A stretch of 15,158 nucleotides of DNA from an uncultured Clostridia bacterium (GTDB lineage Bacteria; Bacillota; Clostridia; TANB77; CAG-508): contig CAKPOI010000035.1 in the NCBI GenBank assembly GCA_934169775.1, positions 1 to 15,158 of the forward strand, read 5' to 3'. The notes beneath the pieces are model-generated. The model saw only the letters and a list, made by a program, of their open reading frames with translations, searched no databases and was not told the origin of the DNA. Position numbers and translations under genes: made by a program. Below are positions 1-7,286 of this stretch, piece after piece. Each line of letters opens with the position of its first letter. Position 1 is the first letter of the stretch.

Positions 1-14
1 AAGGAGCATAAAAC

Positions 15-623
15 ATGAAACTAACAAGTAATGAAGCAAAAAATATATTAGAAAGTTTTAGAGGAAAGACTGAAAGTTATAGATGGATAGAGCATTGTAT
101 AAGTGTTGGCAATAGTGCAGGAAAGATAGCAAAAGCATTAAATGAAAAAGGTTATAATGTAAATATAGATAAAACAATAACTCTAGGATATTTACATGAT
201 ATTGGTAAATACAACGGAGAGCCTCATGGACATGAGATGACAGGTTATAATTATTTAAAAGATAAAGGGTATGACGAGGAATATTGCGATATATGTATAA
301 CACATTCATATTTGAATAATGATATTATTTGCACTGCTGGAGGAGTTCCAAATCCAAAAGATAAACCTTTCATAGCTGGATTTGTAAAAAAACATAAATA
401 TACAATAGAGGAAAAATTAATAAATTTATGTGATTTAATGTGTCCTCAAGGTGGAGGAGTATTTACAATTGATAAAAGATTGATAGATATTATGATTAGA
501 AGAGGAGCATATTCAAATACACAGTATCATATTAAAGAAACTTATAAATTAAAGAAATATTTTGATGAATTGTTAGGATATAATTTATATGACTTATTCC
601 CAGAAATAAAAGATAATTTATGA
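15..623 (+). CDS. HD-domain phosphohydrolase-like protein
   Basis: A 202-aa soluble protein with the marks of the HD superfamily of metal-dependent phosphohydrolases: an early His in 'WIEHCISVGN' (about residue 27), the central 'YLHDIGKY' motif (about 60-67), a following 'HGHEMTG' His pair and a later 'THS', spaced as expected for metal ligands. HD proteins usually cleave phosphate monoesters or nucleotide phosphates; the substrate cannot be told here. There is no signal peptide or membrane segment. The start is fixed by AAGGAG at 1-6, eight bases before ATG. Codon use is mixed (ATT, GGT, CCT, TTG present), unlike the A-ending codons of the division genes downstream. A new promoter begins right after its stop, so it belongs to whatever lies upstream of the window. 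Family is fairly sure, function unknown. Confidence 0.8.
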   Translation: MKLTSNEAKNILESFRGKTESYRWIEHCISVGNSAGKIAKALNEKGYNVNIDKTITLGYLHDIGKYNGEPHGHEMTGYNYLKDKGYDEEYCDICITHSYLNNDIICTAGGVPNPKDKPFIAGFVKKHKYTIEEKLINLCDLMCPQGGGVFTIDKRLIDIMIRRGAYSNTQYHIKETYKLKKYFDELLGYNLYDLFPEIKDNL

Positions 624-626
624 ATG

Positions 627-655
627 TTGAATATTATGTAAAATTGTGCTATAAT
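627..655 (+). promoter_or_regulatory. Predicted SigA promoter for the 65-aa ORF
   Basis: TTGAAT (627-632), a 17-nt spacer and TATAAT (650-655), with a TG one base before the -10 (extended -10). It starts four bases after the stop of the HD gene and fires toward the small ORF at 796. Seen directly; promoter function is inferred. Confidence 0.7.
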
Positions 656-673
656 AATAAAAGATAATTTTTA

Positions 674-734
674 GAAACCAAAAAATAATGGTTTCAAAAC
701 TCCAAAAAAATTTAAGGAGGAAACAGGTATGTAA
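674..734 (+). promoter_or_regulatory. Structured leader with start-stop mini-ORF
   Basis: Downstream of the promoter lies a hairpin GAAACCA (674-680) / TGGTTTC (689-695) with an 8-nt loop. It is followed by a perfect Shine-Dalgarno AAGGAGG (714-720) and, 8 nt on, ATG directly followed by TAA (729-734). A CTCC just before the Shine-Dalgarno could pair with its GGAG. A second, equally strong Shine-Dalgarno serves the real ORF at 796. The mini-ORF may be a decaying start or a ribosome-loading element; there is no direct evidence for either. Confidence 0.35.
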
Positions 735-795
735 CCAATATAAGAACCAAGTCAAGATACAAATTAATTAATTAATTATTAAGGAGGATTACAAC

Positions 796-993
796 ATGGC
801 AAAAGTAAAATTTAATCGGAATGAGAAGCATGACAACATTGGAAATATCGAAATAAAAGTCAGCAAAAATGAAAATCCGACAGAAAGAATTAAAGGGCTT
901 TGGGAGAGAGCTAGAGAAACTCATCCTGAAAGACCAGTTTCTGAAAATTGGCCAGAGTACGAAAATTTGGACGCAAGACCTGAGAACAATTAA
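796..993 (+). CDS. Small hydrophilic protein, unknown function
   Basis: A 65-aa charged protein with no signal peptide, membrane segment or cysteine. I do not recognise it. The C-terminal half contains 'GLWERARETHPERPVSENW', rich in Trp, Arg, Glu and Pro. It is very likely translated: AAGGAGG sits 8 nt before ATG, there is its own consensus promoter upstream, and a strong terminator starts at its stop codon. Codon use differs from its neighbours (CGG, CCG, GAC, GGG), so it may have been acquired. Codon 8 is CGG (817-819). This codon coincides with +1 frameshifts in three other genes of the window, yet here the reading frame plainly continues in frame 0: the +1 frame would stop 13 codons later. 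Either CGG is decoded to some degree, or this protein is made inefficiently. Confidence 0.65.
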   Translation: MAKVKFNRNEKHDNIGNIEIKVSKNENPTERIKGLWERARETHPERPVSENWPEYENLDARPENN

Positions 994-1044
994 ATAAAGC
1001 AAAAAGTTGAGATAATTTGAAAGTCTCAACTTTTTACTTTATTT
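992..1044 (+). terminator. Strong intrinsic terminator, possibly bidirectional
   Basis: A 12-bp perfect stem pairs 1001-1012 (AAAAAGTTGAGA) with 1024-1035 (TCTCAACTTTTT). It is extended outward by AAATAAAG (992-999) / CTTTATTT (1037-1044) across one mismatch. U-rich ends on both strands suggest it can stop transcription from either side. Confidence 0.8.
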
Positions 1045-1072
1045 ATTTTTAATACTTTCTTTTGGATTGACT

Positions 1073-1255
1073 TTATGGTGGGTTTGAACTCATCCAGATT
1101 ATAGGCATAGGGGAATTGGAACTAAGCTCTTTGAGAAAATAGAAGAAATTGCAAGGAAAAATAATTGCGAATTAATTTATTTTACATTAAAAAGTGATAA
1201 TGTATATTAGAGAAAAGAGTATAACTTTCACTTTTTACGTAAACAAAACATAAGA
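1073..1255 (+). pseudogene. GNAT acetyltransferase remnant
   Basis: Frame-2 translation gives 'HPDYRHRGIGTKLFEKIEE' followed by 'IARKNNCELIYFTLKSDNVY'. This is the acetyl-CoA-binding motif A (R-x-x-G-x-G) and following helix/strand of a GNAT N-acetyltransferase. Two residues upstream is a TGA (1085-1087), and after 'DNVY' a TAG (1208-1210). The downstream codons still look like the family's C-terminal 'FY..' region. There is no start and no N-terminal half, so this is a decayed fragment between a terminator and murA. Confidence 0.65.
1181..1208 (+). promoter_or_regulatory. Possible promoter for murA
   Basis: TTTACA (1181-1186), 16 nt, TATATT (1203-1208), inside the GNAT remnant and about 75 bp before murA. 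It is the best -35/-10 pair between the upstream terminator and murA, but in such AT-rich DNA it may be chance. Confidence 0.3.
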
Positions 1256-1285
1256 TATACAAAAAACGTAAAAGGAGGAAAACCA

Positions 1286-2543
1286 ATGTCAAGTTACATA
1301 ATAAAAGGAGGAAACAAGCTAGAAGGAACAGTAAGAATATCAGGTTCAAAAAACGCATCATTGCCAATAATAGCAGCAACAATCTTAAACAAAGGAACAA
1401 CAACATTATACAATGTACCAAACATACAAGACACACAAATGATGTATGAAATAATAAAACTACTAGGAGGAAAAGTACAAAAAAAGAAAAACAAAGTAAT
1501 AATAAACACAAGCAATATAAATAAATATGAAATACCAGATACACTAATGCACAAAATGCGTTCATCAGTAATAATAGTAGGATCAATAGTAGGAAGATAC
1601 AAAACAGCAACATTCACATATCCAGGAGGATGTGAAATCGGCTCAAGACCAATAGACTTACACTTAAAAGCATTTGAAAAACTAGGAATCCATATAAATC
1701 AAAATTATGGAAACATAACATGTAATACAGAAAAAATAATTGGAAACAAAATAGACTTTGACTTTCCAAGTGTAGGAGCAACAGAAAATGCAATATTAGC
1801 AAGTATATTAGCAGAAGGAAAAACAACAATAACAAATGCAGCAAGAGAACCAGAAATAATAGACTTACAAAATTTTCTAAACAAAATGGGAGCAAAAATA
1901 AAAGGAGCAGGAACAAACGAAATAGAAATAGAAGGAGTAAAAAAATTAAAAGAAATAAGTTACAATGTAATGCCAGACAGAATAGAATCAGGAACATTTT
2001 TATGTTTAGCAGCAATAACCGGGGGAAAAATAAAATTAGAAAAAACAAATCCAAACCATTTAACACCAATAATAGCAAAACTAGAAGAAGCAGGATGTGA
2101 AATAAAAGTACAAAAAGAAACAATAGAAATACGGAAGTCCAAAAAAGTTAAAAGCAATAGACATAAAAACAATGCCATATCCAGGATTTCCAACAGATAT
2201 GCAATCAATAATGGCAGCAACATTTACAATAGCCAAAGGAACAACAATAGTTATAGAAAACATATTTGAAAACAGATACAAATATGTACAAGAATTAAAT
2301 AAAATGGGAGCAAAAATAACAGTAGAAGGAAAAAGTGCAATAATAAGAGGAGTAAGAAAAATATATGGAGCAACAGTAAAAGCAACAGACCTAAGAGGAG
2401 GAGCAGCACTAGTACTAGCAGGATTATCAGCAAAAGGAACAACAGTAGTCGAAAATATAGAATATATATTAAGAGGATATGAAGATTTTGACAAAAAAAT
2501 AAGAGCATTAGGAGGAAACATAGAAGTATCAGAAATATTATAA
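1286..2543 (+). CDS. murA: UDP-GlcNAc 1-carboxyvinyltransferase, read through a +1 frameshift at CGG
   Basis: Transfers enolpyruvate from PEP to UDP-N-acetylglucosamine, the first committed step of peptidoglycan synthesis, in the cytosol. Visible landmarks are 'SGSKNASLP' with Lys22/Asn23, the PEP-binding cysteine loop 'YPGGCEIGSRP' (Cys116) and 'MPYPGFPTDMQ' in the second half. The start has AAAGGAGGA upstream. The gene is split: frame 0 runs from 1286 into CGG at 2132-2134. Skipping C2132 gives '…ETIEI-GSPKKLKAIDIKT…' and a complete 418-aa protein, the normal length for the family. Without the shift the product would be a 327-aa chimera lacking the last third. Alternatives are a sequencing error or a pseudogene, but the same event occurs in sigE and the ylmC-like gene. 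Codons end almost always in A. Enzyme identity is sure; the mode of expression is inferred. Confidence 0.88.
2126..2138 (+). other. Putative +1 recoding site in murA (ATA-CGG-A)
   Basis: Frame 0 reads GAA ATA CGG AAG TCC. Dropping C2132 gives GAA ATA GGA AGT CCA, i.e. E-I-G-S-P, the expected MurA sequence. Homology supports the upstream frame up to Ile282 and the new frame from Gly283, so the shift is placed within a few codons of CGG. No Shine-Dalgarno-like stimulator lies immediately upstream. Confidence 0.6.
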
Positions 2544-2655
2544 TAAATTTATATCAAAAAAACAAAAAAAATACAAAAAAGTATAGAAAAAAGCAATATA
2601 TATGTGTTAAAATAGAAAAAGCAAAAAAAGAGTTAGTCTAAAAAGGGAGGAATAA

Positions 2656-2684
2656 GGTTGGAAAATAACTACAATTTTCCAACC
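2656..2684 (+). promoter_or_regulatory. Perfect hairpin in the ftsQ leader
   Basis: An 11-bp perfect stem GGTTGGAAAAT (2656-2666) / ATTTTCCAACC (2674-2684) with a 7-nt loop lies just after GGGAGG (2645-2650) and 34 nt before the ftsQ start. There is no U-run after it, so it is not an intrinsic terminator. It would fold over the TTG at 2658 described separately. Confidence 0.5.
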
Positions 2685-2768
2685 AAGTTTGCACCTAAAG
2701 AAAGGAATGGGATAAACAATGAGAACAAAAAAGCCAAAACATTCAAACGATCAAATAAACATATATTA
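2658..2768 (+). CDS. Possible 36-aa leader ORF overlapping ftsQ
   Basis: TTG at 2658 lies 7 nt after GGGAGG, a better ribosome site than that of ftsQ. The frame gives 36 residues beginning 'MENNYNFPTKFAPKERNG' and stops at 2768, 50 bases inside ftsQ in another frame. It could couple translation into ftsQ or be chance. I do not recognise it; TTG starts are used by several genes here. Confidence 0.25.
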
Positions 2769-3732
2769 TGAGCAAGAATTCCAACTAGAACAAGACAGAC
2801 TAAACAATGTAGACAAAAAGAAGATAAAAGAGAGAGAAAAAAGAATAAAGCAAATGAACAAAGAAAAATCAAGAGTAGACGAAAAATTTGATTTTGACAC
2901 AGAAACAGTAATAGGAATGACAAACAAAAATCACCAAGCCAAAAGAAAAGAAATACAAAAACAATTTGACAAACAAGAAAGAATAAAACAGAAAAGAAAA
3001 AGAAAAATAAAAAGATTCTTAAAATGGACAAGTTTAATATGTATAATAGCAGGGGGAACAACATTTGCATTAGTATCACCAATATTCAATATACAAGAAA
3101 TAGAAGTAACAGGAAATAACATAGTAACTTCAGAAACAATAGAAAGTATATCAGAGATAAATAAAGAACAAAATATATTCAAGTTTTTCAACAAAAAAGT
3201 AGTAGAAAACGTAAAGAAAAATCCATATATAGAAACAGCAAAAGTAAAAAGAAAACTACCAAACAAAGTACAAATACAAGTAGAAGAAAGAGAAAGAACA
3301 TTTAATATAGAATTTATGAACGGATATGCATACATAAACAATCAAGGATACATATTAGAAATATCACAAGAAAAACTAGATTTACCAGTAATACAAGGAG
3401 CTAAAACACCAGAAGAAAAAATAGTACCAGGAAATAGACTAGAAAAAGAAGATTTAGAAAAATTAGAAACAGCAATAACAATAACAAAAATATGGAAAAA
3501 TAATGAAATAGAACAAAAAATAACAAGTATAGATATAACAGATAGACTAGAATACACAATGTATGTAGAAGAAGAAAAACAAAAAATATATTTAGGAAAC
3601 GACACAAACCTAAACAATAAAATTTTATGGGTACAAGCAATAATGAAAGACAATAAAGGCATAGAAGGAGAAATATATGTAAATGGAGATTTGAATGACA
3701 AATTTAAACCAAGATTTAAACAAAAGGTATAA
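2719..3732 (+). CDS. ftsQ: Cell division protein FtsQ/DivIB
   Basis: Bitopic divisome protein that, with DivIC/FtsB and FtsL, controls septal peptidoglycan synthesis. It has 337 aa: a long, highly charged cytoplasmic N-terminus (1-100, rich in Lys/Glu/Gln and probably helical), one membrane span (about 101-121), then the POTRA domain starting 'PIFNIQEIEVTGNNIV' (about 121-190) and the FtsQ domain with 'NKVQIQVEERERTFNI'. The cytoplasmic tail of about 100 residues is long for the family. An in-frame TAA at 2713-2715 fixes the start at or after ATG 2719; AAAGGA is 12 nt upstream, a spacing used repeatedly in this genome. The position between murA and the DUF881 genes is the usual Firmicute division-cluster context. 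Confidence 0.88.
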   Translation: MRTKKPKHSNDQINIYYEQEFQLEQDRLNNVDKKKIKEREKRIKQMNKEKSRVDEKFDFDTETVIGMTNKNHQAKRKEIQKQFDKQERIKQKRKRKIKRFLKWTSLICIIAGGTTFALVSPIFNIQEIEVTGNNIVTSETIESISEINKEQNIFKFFNKKVVENVKKNPYIETAKVKRKLPNKVQIQVEERERTFNIEFMNGYAYINNQGYILEISQEKLDLPVIQGAKTPEEKIVPGNRLEKEDLEKLETAITITKIWKNNEIEQKITSIDITDRLEYTMYVEEEKQKIYLGNDTNLNNKILWVQAIMKDNKGIEGEIYVNGDLNDKFKPRFKQKV

Positions 3733-3907
3733 TTTACAAACAAAAAACTTCTTAAACCAAAACAATAACAAAACAAATTAGGAAGTTAGAAGAACTTTCT
3801 TTTGAAAATAAAATATTTTCACTTTGTGTTGCCAAACTAAAAAGTTACATATTGTTTCCTATAATATAAAAAATATAGGATTTATATAGGAAAGGAACGT
3901 GAAAGAA

Positions 3908-4630
3908 TTGGACAAAAAAATAAAAACAGGAATAGTCCTAGGAATAATGTGTTTAGCCTTAACACTAGGAATATGTATACAAATAAGAACAGTAAAACAA
4001 TATAGTACAAAAGTAGGACAAAACTATGATCAAAACAATTTAAGAGCAGAAGTATTAAAATACAAAGAAAGATACGAAAATCAAATAAAAGAAATAGAAA
4101 AATTAGACAATGAACTAGAAACAAAAATAGAAGAAGCATCAACAAAAAACACAAACTTAGAAGACGCAAAAAATCAAATAAAAGCAGGAAACAAAATAAT
4201 AGGAACATCAGAAGTAACAGGACCAGGAATAACAATAACATTAACAGACAGCAAACTAGATGCAAGCAGTGTATTAGATGCAAGTTCATTAATAGTCCAC
4301 AACTTAGATATCTACTATATAATAAATGAACTAAAAAATGCAGGAGCAGAAGCAATATCAGTAAATGACCAAAGAGTAGTACCAACAACATCTATAGAAT
4401 GTGGTGGAAACATAATAACAATAAATGGACAAAAAATAGGATCACCATTTACAATAAAAGCAATAGGTTTACCAGAAAACCTAGCAAATTTAAACAGAGC
4501 AGGCGGATATTTATCATATATGAAAAACGCAAGTATAGGAGTAGACTTAAAAAAATCTAACAATATAACAATACCAAAATATTCAGGAATTATAAATTAT
4601 AAATATGCAAACAGTTTAGAAGAAAAGTAA
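3908..4630 (+). CDS. DUF881 membrane protein (first copy)
   Basis: About 240 aa. A short cytoplasmic start and one membrane span ('GIVLGIMCLALTLGICIQI', about 7-25) are followed by a coiled-coil stretch rich in Glu/Lys (about 45-90). The DUF881 extracytoplasmic domain then shows 'GPGITITLTDSK', 'IINELKNAGAEAISVNDQRV' and 'GSPFTIKAIG'. The family (Bacillus YlxW/YlxX) sits between divIB and sbp/ftsA in many Firmicutes and is presumed division-related; no biochemical role is established. Start is uncertain: TTG 3908 has AAAGGA 11 nt upstream, the spacing common here, while in-frame GTG 3899 has AGGA 7 nt upstream. A 7-bp hairpin (3857-3863 / 3874-3880) precedes the ribosome site. Confidence 0.85.
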   Translation: MDKKIKTGIVLGIMCLALTLGICIQIRTVKQYSTKVGQNYDQNNLRAEVLKYKERYENQIKEIEKLDNELETKIEEASTKNTNLEDAKNQIKAGNKIIGTSEVTGPGITITLTDSKLDASSVLDASSLIVHNLDIYYIINELKNAGAEAISVNDQRVVPTTSIECGGNIITINGQKIGSPFTIKAIGLPENLANLNRAGGYLSYMKNASIGVDLKKSNNITIPKYSGIINYKYANSLEEK

Positions 4631-4712
4631 TATAAATAAGCAGGAAAATATTATAAAAAAGCTTTTACTACTTAGCAAAAGAACTAAGTAATTAGGAAAG
4701 GAGCAATGACAT

Positions 4713-5423
4713 TTGAAACCAATAAAAAAAGGAAAAATAACAGTTACTATAACAATAGGAATTGCATGTTTAGCATTAGCAACAGTAATGTTTATGCAAT
4801 TCAAAATGGTGAACCAAACAGACATAAATGAGCTAGAAGTAATGAGAGAAGATGAATTAAGAACAGAACTAGCAAATTGGAAATCCAAATATCAAGAAGC
4901 AGAAAGTCAATATCAAGAAAAAAGTCAAAAATTAGAAGACTACAATAAAGCAGAAACAACAGAAGAGGAAAAAGAAGAATTAGTAAAAAATGAATTAGAA
5001 CAAGTCAATTTAATATTAGGAAAAACAGATGTAGAAGGACAAGGGATAACAATAACTTTACAAGAAAGCAAAGATGCAGAAGCGGCAATAACATCAGATA
5101 ATTTAAATATGATAGTAAATGAATTAAAAGAAGCAGGAGCAGAGGCAATATCAATAAATGATGAAAGAATAATAAACATGACAGATATAGTATCAGTAAA
5201 CGAAAACACAGTAATAAGAGTAAATCAACAAAGAGTAGTATCACCATATGTAATAAAAGCAATAGGAAATCAAACATATTTAGAAGGAGCAATATCAGGA
5301 AATGGTGGAGAAGGAGACAAACTAGAAAAATTAGGACACACAGTATCAATTACAAAATCAAACAAAGTACAAATAAAAAAATACAATAAAGAATTAACAA
5401 CAAAATATATAAAAGAAGACTAA
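4713..5423 (+). CDS. DUF881 membrane protein (second copy)
   Basis: A 236-aa paralogue of the preceding gene with the same plan: membrane span at about 10-28, charged coiled coil (about 40-95), then the DUF881 domain with 'GQGITITLQESKDAEAA', 'IVNELKEAGAEAISINDERI' and 'VSPYVIKAIG'. The two copies share the AGAEAIS and AIG motifs but diverge in the coiled coil, so the duplication is old, as in Bacillus ylxW/ylxX. TTG start has AAAGGAG 9 nt upstream. An 82-nt gap from the first copy holds a small hairpin (TACTTAG 4669-4675 / CTAAGTA 4684-4690). A role at the septum is inferred from position only. Confidence 0.87.
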   Translation: MKPIKKGKITVTITIGIACLALATVMFMQFKMVNQTDINELEVMREDELRTELANWKSKYQEAESQYQEKSQKLEDYNKAETTEEEKEELVKNELEQVNLILGKTDVEGQGITITLQESKDAEAAITSDNLNMIVNELKEAGAEAISINDERIINMTDIVSVNENTVIRVNQQRVVSPYVIKAIGNQTYLEGAISGNGGEGDKLEKLGHTVSITKSNKVQIKKYNKELTTKYIKED

Positions 5424-5489
5424 CCACAAATTAGATAAGAAATTCATAAAACAAAATTATAATTCAATCATGAAAGGAAAGTGAAAAAA

Positions 5490-5846
5490 ATGGTTTTTTT
5501 AGCAATAATAATAGGATGCCTATTAGGAGCAATAATAGGAATAAATGCACCAACAATATCATACACATATTCAAGCTATTTAGCAATAGCAATAATAGCA
5601 GCATTAGACTCTGTATTTGGAGGAATAGCATCAGTAATAAACAAAAAATTTGATATCAAAATTTTCATATCAGGATTTTTTGGAAACGCAATATTAGCAA
5701 TATTATTAACAATATTAGGACAAAAATTAAATGTAGATATATATCTAGCAGCAATAGTAGTATTTGTATGGAGAATGTTCAGTAATTTAGGAATAATAAG
5801 AAGATACTATGTAGAAAAATGGACAGAAAAATTTAAGAAAAAATAA
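5490..5846 (+). CDS. sbp: Small basic protein (Sbp, DUF1290 family)
   Basis: A 118-aa membrane protein with about four hydrophobic segments. Family motifs are 'SYLAIAIIAALDSVFGGIAS' (about 28-47), 'FISGFFGNAILAILL' (about 58-72), 'VDIYLAAIVVFVWRMFSNLG' and a basic tail 'IIRRYYVEKWTEKFKKK'. Function is unknown; the gene is found between the DUF881 genes and ftsA in many Firmicutes. ATG 5490 has AAAGGA 11 nt upstream. An in-frame GTG at 5481 is only 2 nt from that site and is less likely. Length agrees with the family. Confidence 0.87.
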   Translation: MVFLAIIIGCLLGAIIGINAPTISYTYSSYLAIAIIAALDSVFGGIASVINKKFDIKIFISGFFGNAILAILLTILGQKLNVDIYLAAIVVFVWRMFSNLGIIRRYYVEKWTEKFKKK

Positions 5847-5893
5847 TATTACAACAATATTACAAAAAGATTACAAAAATATAACATTTAGTA

Positions 5894-5922
5894 TTGACAT
5901 TTTATTAAAAATGTAATATAAA
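5894..5922 (+). promoter_or_regulatory. Consensus SigA promoter for ftsA
   Basis: Perfect -35 TTGACA (5894-5899), 17-nt spacer and TATAAA (5917-5922), 41 bp before the ftsA start. It is the best promoter match in the window and suggests that ftsA-ftsZ is transcribed separately from the murA–sbp block. Confidence 0.8.
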
Positions 5923-5962
5923 TACGTTATGAAAATTGAAACAAAAAAATGGAGGAATTAAC

Positions 5963-7192
5963 TTGGCAATCGGTGATATTATAGTTGGCGTAGACATTGG
6001 AACAACAAAAGTAGCAACAGTTGTTGGAGAAGTTAATAATTTTGGTCAAATCGAAATAATAAGTAACACATCATATAAATGTAGTGGACTAAAAAAAGGA
6101 AAAATAATAAATGAAGATGAAATAACTTTAAGTCTTGCCAAAACAATAAAAGATGCTGAAGAAGAAACAAATTTAAAAATAAATTCTGCATATGTAACAA
6201 TACCTGGAAAACAAGTAACAATAGTACAAAATAGCATAACAAAAGAAGTAAAAGACAAGTATTCAGGAATATCAGTAAGAGATGTACAAAACGCAATAAT
6301 CCAAGTAAAAGATATAGAAATACCAGAAGGAAAGACATTAATCGACATAGTACCAGATAAAATAACATTAGAAAATGGAACAGTTGTAGCAGATCCAGTA
6401 GGAAATTTAAGTGCAAGTTTCACAATAGATGCACAAGTAATATTAGCAGAAAAAGATTTTGTAAGGCAACTAACATCAATATTCAAAAAAGCAGGACTAG
6501 AAATAGATGGAATAGTACCAATAACATTAGCAGAAAGAAACCTAATATTAGACAAAAACGAAATGCATGATAATATAATGTTATTAGACATAGGTGCAGG
6601 AAACACAGATATAGGAGTATTTGAAGGAAATTCATTTATATACACAAACTCAATACCTGTAGGGGGAGATAATATAACTAATGACATTGCAGTAGTACTA
6701 AACATAACAGAAGAAGAAGCTGACAAATTAAAAAGACAATATGGACTAGCTTTAAAATCATTTATTGACAATGACAATGATATTATTTTAAACACATGTA
6801 AAGACAACAACAAAAACAAAATAATAAAAAGTTCAGAGTTAATAGAAATAATAGAAGCAAGAATAGAAGAAATATTTTCAATAATAAATAAAGATGTAAC
6901 AAATCAAGGAATTAAATCAAAAATAAATAATGTTATTTTAACAGGACAAGGAATAATAAATATAAACAAAAGTGATGTCGCGGGAAAAATAACATTAAAT
7001 ATACCTGTAAAAATTTCAACAGGAAGACTAATAAGTACTATAAGACCAACATATAGGACAAGTTATGCATTAGTAAGATACATAGCAGCAAGACCATTTG
7101 CAAAAACAGTGTCAAGTAGTATAGACACAAAATCAGATGAGAATATATTAAAAAATATTTTAGAAAGAATAAAAGAATTTTTCTATTCATAA
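5963..7192 (+). CDS. ftsA: Cell division protein FtsA
   Basis: Actin-like ATPase that tethers FtsZ filaments to the membrane and recruits later divisome proteins. It has 409 aa. Phosphate-1 motif 'VGVDIGTTKVATVVGE' lies near the start, the 1C subdomain typical of FtsA follows at about 80-165, the phosphate-2 motif is 'MLLDIGAGNTDIGVF' (about 208-222), the adenosine motif is 'NVILTGQGI', and the C-terminal amphipathic helix 'NILKNILERIKEFFYS' is the membrane anchor. TTG 5963 is chosen because GGAGGA (5951-5956) lies 6 nt upstream; an earlier in-frame TTG at 5936 lacks such a site. It is followed after 94 bp by ftsZ. Confidence 0.93.
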   Translation: MAIGDIIVGVDIGTTKVATVVGEVNNFGQIEIISNTSYKCSGLKKGKIINEDEITLSLAKTIKDAEEETNLKINSAYVTIPGKQVTIVQNSITKEVKDKYSGISVRDVQNAIIQVKDIEIPEGKTLIDIVPDKITLENGTVVADPVGNLSASFTIDAQVILAEKDFVRQLTSIFKKAGLEIDGIVPITLAERNLILDKNEMHDNIMLLDIGAGNTDIGVFEGNSFIYTNSIPVGGDNITNDIAVVLNITEEEADKLKRQYGLALKSFIDNDNDIILNTCKDNNKNKIIKSSELIEIIEARIEEIFSIINKDVTNQGIKSKINNVILTGQGIININKSDVAGKITLNIPVKISTGRLISTIRPTYRTSYALVRYIAARPFAKTVSSSIDTKSDENILKNILERIKEFFYS

Positions 7193-7286
7193 TAGTGTAC
7201 AAAAATCAAAAAATATGATATAAAAATGTACTGAAACAAAAAGTCATTAATTTTAAGTATAAATATAATAAGGGAGGAAAGCCAAA

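Noticed and set aside
3857..3880. TATAAT before the first DUF881 gene as a promoter
   Set aside because: The TATAAT is half of a small hairpin (TCCTATA/TATAGGA), and no -35 box lies at 16-18 nt.
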